This document shows, piece by piece, positions 31,907-38,482 of a stretch of DNA of 42,349 nt; position 1 is the first letter of the stretch; each line of letters opens with the position of its first letter. The position numbers and the translations under genes are program-made. Below the pieces are notes generated by a model. The model was not told the DNA's origin. It made no database searches and saw nothing but the letters and a program-made list of their open reading frames with translations. This DNA comes from Phycicoccus flavus. GTDB taxonomy: Bacteria > Actinomycetota > Actinomycetes > Actinomycetales > Dermatophilaceae. The DNA lies in assembly GCF_004025965.2 (NCBI RefSeq), contig NZ_SAYU02000035.1, positions 1 through 42,349 on the forward strand, in the 5' to 3' direction.

Positions 31907-31928
31907 GCATTTTGCCAGCATTTAGCAG
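31907..31928. promoter_or_regulatory. Tandem 11-bp repeats, candidate SorC operator
   Basis: GCATTTTGCCA (31907-31917) is followed directly by GCATTTAGCAG (31918-31928), matching at 8 of 11 positions. The stretch is AT-rich for this genome and lies 50-71 bases before the SorC-type start, in the region shared with the PfkB kinase gene. Confidence 0.4.
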
Positions 31929-32101
31929 GTCGCGGAAGGCGTCGAGCGCGGACACTCCTCCGGCGGAGCACGAATGTGCCGGGACCGGCCGGCGATGGCC
32001 AGCACCTTCGGTAGACATTCTCTTCACACACCATCCGTCCCGCCTCACCACGGTTCAGAGCCACCCGCCGACTCGGGTTGCGTCTTCAAAGGAGAAGCTC
32101 A

Positions 32102-33049
32102 ATGTTCGACCTGACGACCATCGGCGAAGGACAGATCCGGCTGACGGTGGCCCAGGGCGAGCGGCTGTCCCGCTGCAACACCCTGAGAGTCTCGGCTGCC
32201 TGCTCCGAGGCCAACGTCTCCGGCCTGCTGGCCCAGCTGGGCCACCGAACCTCCTGGTGCTCACGAGTGCCGCGAGGTGATCTGGCCGAACGCTGTCTGT
32301 CGGAGTTCCGCTCCGTCGGGGTGGACATGTCGGCGATGCTTCGCACCGACGAGGGTCGGATGGCGCTGTACTTCATGGAGCCGGGACAGCCCCCGATGCC
32401 ATCGCGAGTCAGCTACGACCGCACCCACTCCCCGTTCCGCACGATCACTCCAGAGATGGTCGACTGGGACGTCCTGCTCTCGACCCGTCTGGTGTTCGTC
32501 ACCGGCATCACCGCAGCCTTGACGGACCAGACCTACGAGACGCTCCGGCACTTCGTGAGCCTCGCGCACGACAGCGGCATCGACGTCGCGCTCGACGTCA
32601 ACTACCGCAGCCTGTTGTGGTCGCCCACTCAGGCACGCCGAAGGCTCGGGTGGATCGCAGAACGTTCGAGCATCATCTTCTGCTCACGAACCGACGCACG
32701 GGTCGTCTTCGATATCAACGCGCCTGGCGCCGAGGCCTCGCTGGCCCTCCGGGAGATGTTCGGAGCCACCCACGTCGTCTCCACGGACTCCACGGACGGC
32801 GTCTACTACGCCGGTCCGGACGGTGAGCAGGACTTCGAGGTCCGAACTGTGCCCATCGTCGACCGGCCGGGCGCCGGCGACGCCTTCGTCGCGGGCACTC
32901 TGCACGGCTTCCTGAGCGGCGACATCGTCGGCGGCATCGGCCACGGCCTCCACGTCTCGAAGTTCGCTCTCACGCATCACGGTGACCTCACCCATGTCAC
33001 CGCGGAGGAGCTCGGCGCCGACCCGCAGAGCACCGACATCCTGCGCTGA
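32102..33049 (+). CDS. PfkB-family carbohydrate kinase
   Basis: The 315-residue ribokinase-fold enzyme begins MFDLTTIGEGQIRLTV and carries the C-terminal anion-hole and catalytic-base motif DRPGAGDAFVAGTLHGF. An N-terminal segment, ACSEANVSGLLAQLGHRTSW, is the substrate-side PfkB pattern. It most resembles 2-keto-3-deoxygluconate kinases, which phosphorylate sugar acids. ATG 32102 has AAAGGAGAAG upstream. A transporter gene follows after 80 bases. In this locus it is the obvious candidate to provide the phosphorylated substrate needed by UlaG. That role is inferred; a KDG or fructose-type kinase is the alternative. Confidence 0.88.
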   Translation: MFDLTTIGEGQIRLTVAQGERLSRCNTLRVSAACSEANVSGLLAQLGHRTSWCSRVPRGDLAERCLSEFRSVGVDMSAMLRTDEGRMALYFMEPGQPPMPSRVSYDRTHSPFRTITPEMVDWDVLLSTRLVFVTGITAALTDQTYETLRHFVSLAHDSGIDVALDVNYRSLLWSPTQARRRLGWIAERSSIIFCSRTDARVVFDINAPGAEASLALREMFGATHVVSTDSTDGVYYAGPDGEQDFEVRTVPIVDRPGAGDAFVAGTLHGFLSGDIVGGIGHGLHVSKFALTHHGDLTHVTAEELGADPQSTDILR

Positions 33050-33129
33050 ACCCCACGACCGCGCGACAAGCCCGGCACGACAACGCCAGCACTCGCCGGC
33101 CCAACCTGACACGAAAGGCAGTGACACCC

Positions 33130-34491
33130 ATGACCGCGACAGATCCCCGGACGCCAACGGCGACCGAGCAGATCGACGGAAGGCCGTTGACCCGCAACCA
33201 GAAGAGCCTCATCGGCCTGGTTGTCACCGGCAACATCAGCGAGTTCTTCGACATGTTCCTCATCGGTTTCGTCGTCGCGCTGCTGACGAAGCCGTGGAAC
33301 CTGACGGGCGTCGAGGCCGGAGTCATCCTGGCCTGTTCCGGCCTCGGCACTGTGCTGGGTGCGATCATGTGGGGCCGTCTCGCCGACGTCATCGGTCGCA
33401 AGCGGACCTTCTGGTGGTGTGTGGTCTCCTTCGTGGGTTTCACCGCGGTGATGCTGCTGACGCCCGACCGCGGATGGTGGTTCCTGGCCTTGTGCCGCAT
33501 CGGCGTGGGCATCGGTGTCGGCGGACTGAACATCAGCTCGATCCCCTACGTCCAGGAGTTCGTGCCGGCCAAGCAGCGAGGGCTCCTTGCCGGGCTTGCA
33601 TCGGTCTTCATCCCGGCCGGTCTGCTGCTCGGAGCCCAGGCCCAGAAGTGGATCGGGCCCACGATCGGCTGGCGGGGGATGGTCGCTCTCGGCATCATCC
33701 CGATCCTGTTGCTGCTGTGGCTCCGACTCGTGCCCGAGTCCCCGCGGTACCTGCAGGCCAAGGGCCGGTTGGAGGAGGCCCGCGAGTCGCTGGCCTGGGC
33801 GATGATGATCCGACCCGACGAGGTGGGTGAGCTCCCGACGTACGAGAAGCCGGCGCGCTCCTCGTACGGATTGATCTTCGACAAGTACAAGAAGCAGCTG
33901 ACGATCATCACCATCGGCTCCTTCTGCTTCATCCTCGGGTCCTTCACCATCCAGTCCTGGGGGCAGACCTTGCTCAAGGACGGTTTCGGCTACGACGCCG
34001 CCTATGTCGGGGTGCTGTTCACCTGGGTGGCGCTGGCTGATGTCGCCGGTCGTCTCGGCTCGGCCTGGCTCGCCGACATCGTCGGACGACGGCTGGTCAT
34101 GTTCTCCTTCGGGCTCATCGGGGCCGTCGGCGCCGGGATCTGCGCCGTCGCGGCGACGCAGGCCAACGCGACGATGTTCTTCGTCGGTATCCTCGTCGCG
34201 ATGGCCTTCGGTGACGGGGCGTTCGGCATCCTCAATGCTTTCGGTGCCGAGCAGTTCCCGAACGAGGCGCGCTCCACCGGGCTCGGCCTGGGCTACGGCA
34301 TCGGTTCGACGGCCAAGATCTTCGGCCCGGCGCTGATGGGGGCTCTCATCGGCGGCTCGATGATCGACGTCAACGTGACACTCAACGCGGTGCCGACCGC
34401 CTTCTGGCTCTTCTCTCTGCTGCTCGTCATCGGCGGCGTCACCTACCTGTTCGCCACGGAGACGCGCAACGTCTCGCTGGACAAGATCTGA
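33130..34491 (+). CDS. MFS sugar/organic-acid transporter
   Basis: The 453-residue protein has 12 predicted membrane segments with MFS signatures GRLADVIGRKRTFW after helix 2 and LVPESPRYLQAKGRLEEA in the central loop, typical of the sugar-porter/MHS branch. A second half-motif reads AWLADIVGRRLVMF. ATG 33130 is preferred because AAAGG is only 2 bases from the GTG at 33121 but 11 from the ATG. It follows the PfkB kinase gene and probably imports the compound that kinase phosphorylates. It ends at a strong hairpin. Confidence 0.87.
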   Translation: MTATDPRTPTATEQIDGRPLTRNQKSLIGLVVTGNISEFFDMFLIGFVVALLTKPWNLTGVEAGVILACSGLGTVLGAIMWGRLADVIGRKRTFWWCVVSFVGFTAVMLLTPDRGWWFLALCRIGVGIGVGGLNISSIPYVQEFVPAKQRGLLAGLASVFIPAGLLLGAQAQKWIGPTIGWRGMVALGIIPILLLLWLRLVPESPRYLQAKGRLEEARESLAWAMMIRPDEVGELPTYEKPARSSYGLIFDKYKKQLTIITIGSFCFILGSFTIQSWGQTLLKDGFGYDAAYVGVLFTWVALADVAGRLGSAWLADIVGRRLVMFSFGLIGAVGAGICAVAATQANATMFFVGILVAMAFGDGAFGILNAFGAEQFPNEARSTGLGLGYGIGSTAKIFGPALMGALIGGSMIDVNVTLNAVPTAFWLFSLLLVIGGVTYLFATETRNVSLDKI

Positions 34492-34501
34492 ACCTGCGAC
34501 A

Positions 34502-34545
34502 CCGAGAGGGTGGGGCGGCCGACCATGGTCACCCCACCCTCTCGG
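34502..34545. terminator. Bidirectional terminator, MFS / SMP-30
   Basis: CCGAGAGGGTGGGG (34502-34515) and CCCCACCCTCTCGG (34532-34545) form a perfect 14-bp stem with a 16-nt loop, itself holding GACCATGGTC. It lies between two converging operons. Confidence 0.88.
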
Positions 34546-34561
34546 GCTGCGCCCAGAACCG

Positions 34562-35518
34562 TCAGCGCTGCGACGCAGGACCCAGAGTCAGCATCAGCAG
34601 GTCCGCGTCGCCGGTGACGAACAAGCGCGAGTGGTCCGAGTCGAAGGTGCAGTTGCTGACGATGTGCGGTGCCGGGACCAGTCCCAGAGTGGCCCCCCGG
34701 TCGTCGAAGACCTGGATGCCGGTGCGCGAGCTCGACCACAGCCAGCCCCTATCGTCGACGGCGAACCCGTCCGGAATGCCCTGCTCCACGTGAGCGAAGT
34801 GGCGCCGCCCCGACAGTCGGCGCCCGTCCCAGTCGAACGCGACGATGTCCGCTGCCGCGTCCGGTGGGGTCCGGGAGACGTAGAGCACTCTCTCATCCGG
34901 CGAGAACCCGAGGCCGTTCGGTCCGTCCAGCGTGGCCATCAAGGTCGCCGCACCCTCGACGAACCGGTAAACGCCTTCATGATCGACCTCTTGCCGCCCC
35001 ATGAAGCCCTCCTCCGGCTGGGTGAGACCGAAGACGGGGTCGGTGAACCAGATGGCGCCGTCACGGGCGACGACGATGTCGTTCGGCGAGTTCAGCCGTC
35101 CGTCGGCGGATCGCTCCACGAGCAGCTCGTTGCTGTCGCGCCGAGTCCGGCTGATTCCGCGCCGGCCGTGCTCACAGTGGACGAGGTCGCCGTCTGCGGT
35201 GACCGCGTTGCCGTTGCAGTACGGCGTGGCGTCGAGCAGCACGTCGACGGCACCGTTCTCCCGCCGACCAAGGACCTGACGCCCTCGGACGTCGGAGAAG
35301 ACCAGGGTCCGCTCATGCTGCCACCACACTGGCCCCTCGGACCAGATTGCATGCTCATAGAGGCGCACGAGCCGAGCGCTCGGGTCCAGCACCTCCGCCA
35401 GCCGTGCGTCATCGACCCGCACTCCAGGGAGCTCGAGCATCTCCGGCTCACCCGGGTCTCGCAGTCGGAGCGGAGACGCGGAGCCGGCGCCGGACACGAC
35501 GACCGGCCCGGTGACCAT
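34562..35518 (-). CDS. SMP-30/gluconolactonase-family lactonase
   Basis: The 318-residue six-bladed propeller should hydrolyse an aldonolactone. The four metal ligands of the family are visible: E61 (IWSEGPVWW), N146 (LNSPNDIVV), N201 (DGPNGLGFS) and D250 (GIPDGFAVDD). ATG 35518 shares one base with the cupin stop (TGATG), so it is the last, translationally coupled gene of the five-gene sugar-acid operon. A threonolactone or gulonolactone-type substrate would fit the context, but that is inference. Confidence 0.88.
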   Translation of the reverse strand: MVTGPVVVSGAGSASPLRLRDPGEPEMLELPGVRVDDARLAEVLDPSARLVRLYEHAIWSEGPVWWQHERTLVFSDVRGRQVLGRRENGAVDVLLDATPYCNGNAVTADGDLVHCEHGRRGISRTRRDSNELLVERSADGRLNSPNDIVVARDGAIWFTDPVFGLTQPEEGFMGRQEVDHEGVYRFVEGAATLMATLDGPNGLGFSPDERVLYVSRTPPDAAADIVAFDWDGRRLSGRRHFAHVEQGIPDGFAVDDRGWLWSSSRTGIQVFDDRGATLGLVPAPHIVSNCTFDSDHSRLFVTGDADLLMLTLGPASQR

Positions 35519-36006
35519 CAGAAGGGGTGCCGCGTCGGAGGCACCGGAGACTGCGCGAACTGCACAAGCATCTGGAAACAGGGCTCGTTGCCTACACAGC
35601 CGGACAGGTGGCCCCGCCGCTCCTCCTTCTCGACGGTGTCCTGGTCTTGGCCGAAGTGGATGTCACCAGGACCCATCTCGACCCGTCCCCCGTCTTGGGT
35701 CTCGATGAACCACCGGCCGCGCACGGGGACCACCCACTGCGGGTGGGGGCTCTCGTGCCATTGCCCTACCCAGCCGACCGGGAGTACCGCGAAGGAGACC
35801 GACGAAACCTCACCCGGGAACGGTCGGAGCCATTGCGGGTCGGCGCCACCTCCGATGCTCTTCATCGCGAAGCCGCCCATCAGGGAGTCCGTGATTCGAC
35901 TGCTCCCCTCCGAGTCGGTCCAGAGATGCAAGAACGGCATCTTCGGGGGTACGTCGGGGTTGCCCCCGTCGTTGTCGAGCGGGTAATCCGTGGGTGTACG
36001 CGGCAT
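35518..36006 (-). CDS. Cupin-fold protein
   Basis: The 162-residue protein has one cupin barrel. The first motif is GQWHESPHPQWVVPVRGRWFI, with candidate metal His residues in WHESPHP. The second is EMGPGDIHFGQD. ATG 36006 has AAGGAGAAGG upstream; a GTG at 36051 is possible but less well supported. It lies between the permease and lactonase genes. Cupins in sugar-acid operons include isomerases and accessory proteins, so a missing isomerase role is conceivable but not shown. Confidence 0.75.
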   Translation of the reverse strand: MPRTPTDYPLDNDGGNPDVPPKMPFLHLWTDSEGSSRITDSLMGGFAMKSIGGGADPQWLRPFPGEVSSVSFAVLPVGWVGQWHESPHPQWVVPVRGRWFIETQDGGRVEMGPGDIHFGQDQDTVEKEERRGHLSGCVGNEPCFQMLVQFAQSPVPPTRHPF

Positions 36007-36058
36007 CTGCACAAGCCTTCTCCTTGTCGATTTCGTCAGGGCGTAAGCCACCCCACGC

Positions 36059-37504
36059 TCATGCGAGCGCGAAGATCAGGGCGGTGAGGAGGAAGCCTGA
36101 CACGCCAGTGACGGTCGTCAGGACCGTCCACGTCCGTAGGCCGTCCGCGACGGACAGACCCAAGTACTTGGTGACGATCCAGAACCCGGAGTCGTTGATG
36201 TGCGACAGACCGAGGCCGCCGAATCCGATGGCCAGGGTGATGAGGGCCACCTGCAACGAGCTGTACCCGCCATTGGTGATCGCGTCGGCAAGGAGGCCTC
36301 CCGTCGTCAGGATGGCGACGGTGGCCGAACCCTGGGCCGCGCGAAGAGCAGACGAGAGCAAGAACCCCGAGACGATGAGCGGAAGGCCGAGTCCGGTGAG
36401 GCTGTCGGTGAGGGCTTTGCCGATCCCCGACTCGACGAGGACGTTGGCGAACACCCCGCCGGCTCCGGTGACGAAGATGATGATGGCGACCAGCGGCAGG
36501 GCGGAGTCGGCGACGATGCTGCGCTGGGTGCGATCCCATCCGGCCCGAGAGCCGATGACCAGGTAGGCCACCAGGACACCGACGAGAAGCGCGGTGGTCG
36601 GCGAGCCGATGAACGAGGCGTACGGAACCAGCGCGTTGTCCTCCCCGAGGACCGTGGTGAGGACCGACCCCACCATGATCATGACGATCGGCAGCAGGAT
36701 GAGGCCGACGACCGTACCGGTGCCCGGCACGCCGGCGCTGCCGTTGTGTGAGGACGCGTTGTCGGTGTCGGTCCTCGCCTCGGTCTTGGTCGCGGTCCCT
36801 CCGGACCCGGTCGTGTCGGGCCCGTCCGCGAAGGACGTCCCCCCGTCCGCGTCCTCGGTGCTTGCGGTGGCGGGCGACGGGCCGAGGGTGATGCCGTCGA
36901 CCTTGATGATCCTGGCGGCGAAGAAGCCCACGGCTCCAGCTGCTGCGCCGACCACCAAGGCGAGGAGGGTGAGCAACCCCACGGAGGCGCCAGTCACAGC
37001 GGCTGCGGCGACCGGCCCGGGGTGGGGTGGGACGGTGACGTGCAGGGCGAGCAGGACGACGCCGACAGGAAGTCCGACCTTGAGGGGGTTCAGGCCGGCG
37101 ATCTTGGCGAAGGCGAAGACGATCGGGGCCAGGATGATGAAGGCGACGTCGAAGAAGACAGGAATCCCGAGGACGAATGCCGCCGCTGTGAGCGCCACGG
37201 TGACTCGGGCCGGGCCGAGACGCTCGGTGAACCGGCGCGCCAGGTGATCGGCGCCTCCGGAAACCTCGATCAGACGCCCGAGGACCGAACCGAGGCCGAC
37301 GACGATCGCGACCGAGCCGAGCACCTTGCCCATCCCGGCGATCATGGTGGGGACAACCTCCTCCACCGGAATGCCGGCCAGGAGAGCCGCGCCCATGGAC
37401 ACCAACAGCAGGGAGACGAAAGCCGGAAGTTTGAACCGGACCACCAGCAGGAGCAGCACGGCGACGGCTACCGCTGCGGTCACGAACAACATCGTCGAGC
37501 CCAT
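36059..37504 (-). CDS. GntP-family gluconate/sugar-acid permease
   Basis: The 481-residue membrane protein begins VTAAVAVAVLLLLVVRFKLPAF and has the GntP patterns PVFFDVAFIILAPIVFAFAK, HVTVPPHPGPVAAA and a C-terminal GFGGLGLSHINDSGFWIV. These H+ symporters import gluconate, threonate or related acids. A hydrophilic insert of about 60 residues (near 215-275) separates the two halves and is longer than usual. ATG 37504 is one base past the LtnD-like stop. It is the transporter of this operon. Confidence 0.9.
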   Translation of the reverse strand: MGSTMLFVTAAVAVAVLLLLVVRFKLPAFVSLLLVSMGAALLAGIPVEEVVPTMIAGMGKVLGSVAIVVGLGSVLGRLIEVSGGADHLARRFTERLGPARVTVALTAAAFVLGIPVFFDVAFIILAPIVFAFAKIAGLNPLKVGLPVGVVLLALHVTVPPHPGPVAAAAVTGASVGLLTLLALVVGAAAGAVGFFAARIIKVDGITLGPSPATASTEDADGGTSFADGPDTTGSGGTATKTEARTDTDNASSHNGSAGVPGTGTVVGLILLPIVMIMVGSVLTTVLGEDNALVPYASFIGSPTTALLVGVLVAYLVIGSRAGWDRTQRSIVADSALPLVAIIIFVTGAGGVFANVLVESGIGKALTDSLTGLGLPLIVSGFLLSSALRAAQGSATVAILTTGGLLADAITNGGYSSLQVALITLAIGFGGLGLSHINDSGFWIVTKYLGLSVADGLRTWTVLTTVTGVSGFLLTALIFALA

Positions 37505-37505
37505 G

Positions 37506-38399
37506 TCAGTCCTCCCTCGCGCCCAGGACGGTGATGACGGAGGAGTCGTCGGCCGCGGCCAGACCAGCGGCCTGCCCCAGCAGGAAGATCTGTTCGGCCG
37601 CTCCGGCAACCGGGGTGGCCAGCCCCGCTGCCCGGGCGGCCGAACTGACGATGCCCATGTCCTTGACGAAGATGTCGAGGCGGCTGTTGACCTCGGCGCC
37701 CCCGTCGTCGAATGCCTGCAGCATCCTCGGGCCGCGGTCGCCGAGCATGAAGGACGCTGCTGCGCCGGCGCCCAGGGTCTCCAGGACCAGGCGCTGGTCC
37801 AGACCCAGAGCACCGGCGAGAGCGAGCGCCTCCGCCCCGGCCGCGATGTGGACCCCGCAGAGGAGCTGGTTCACCGTCTTCATCGCTTGGCCATCACCAG
37901 GAGATGAGCCCATCCGCCGAAGCGTGGAGGACAGGTGCTCCAGGACGGGTTCGGCGACTGAGTATGCCTCGTCGCTCGCGCCGACCACGATGAGCAAGTC
38001 GCCGACGCCAGCTCTTTTGGGCCCACCCGAGATCGGTGCGTCGACCAGGTGGATACCGTCGGCCTGCAGCTTCTGGGCGACCTCGCGCACCGGACCGATG
38101 CCGATGGTGGATGTGAGGACGACGACGCTGCCGGTGCGCAATACCTCGGCGACGCCGTTGTCCCCGTAGAGCGCGTCTTCCAGCTGGGCACCATTGCGGA
38201 CGGCGAGCAGGACGCAGTCTGCGTCCTGGGCGGCGGCCCGCGCTGAGTCCGCCGGGTCGACGTTCTTCTCGGACGCCGCTCGGATGCGCTCGGGGTCGAG
38301 GTCGTAGCCTCGGACGGTGAACCTCTCGGCCAGGCGGGTCGCCATGGGCAACCCCATGGCACCGAGTCCGATGACGGCGATGGTGGGTTCGGACGACAT
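37506..38399 (-). CDS. ltnD: L-threonate-type dehydrogenase (3-hydroxyisobutyrate dehydrogenase family)
   Basis: The 297-residue NAD(P)-dependent enzyme has the Rossmann motif GLGAMG (11-16), the substrate motif DAPISGGPKRAGVGDL and catalytic K174 (AMKTVNQLLCG). In four-carbon sugar-acid pathways LtnD oxidises L-threonate to 2-oxotetronate. Location between a DUF1537 kinase and a GntP permease supports that call, although other beta-hydroxyacid dehydrogenases (tartronate semialdehyde reductase) share the fold. ATG 38399 has AAGGAG upstream, placed in the loop of a short hairpin. Confidence 0.82.
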   Translation of the reverse strand: MSSEPTIAVIGLGAMGLPMATRLAERFTVRGYDLDPERIRAASEKNVDPADSARAAAQDADCVLLAVRNGAQLEDALYGDNGVAEVLRTGSVVVLTSTIGIGPVREVAQKLQADGIHLVDAPISGGPKRAGVGDLLIVVGASDEAYSVAEPVLEHLSSTLRRMGSSPGDGQAMKTVNQLLCGVHIAAGAEALALAGALGLDQRLVLETLGAGAAASFMLGDRGPRMLQAFDDGGAEVNSRLDIFVKDMGIVSSAARAAGLATPVAGAAEQIFLLGQAAGLAAADDSSVITVLGARED

Positions 38400-38400
38400 G

Positions 38401-38418
38401 CTGTTCCTCCTTGAACAG
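38401..38418 (-). promoter_or_regulatory. Hairpin presenting the ltnD ribosome binding site
   Basis: On the minus strand CTGTTC-AAGGAG-GAACAG forms a 6-bp stem whose loop is exactly the Shine-Dalgarno, ending two bases before the ATG. It may tune translation of the dehydrogenase, or be an operator or chance. Confidence 0.35.
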
Positions 38419-38482
38419 TCGGTGACGCCGTAGGGCGTGCGCTCGAGCGGCGGGATGAGACGTGGTACGAGTGGATGAACGA

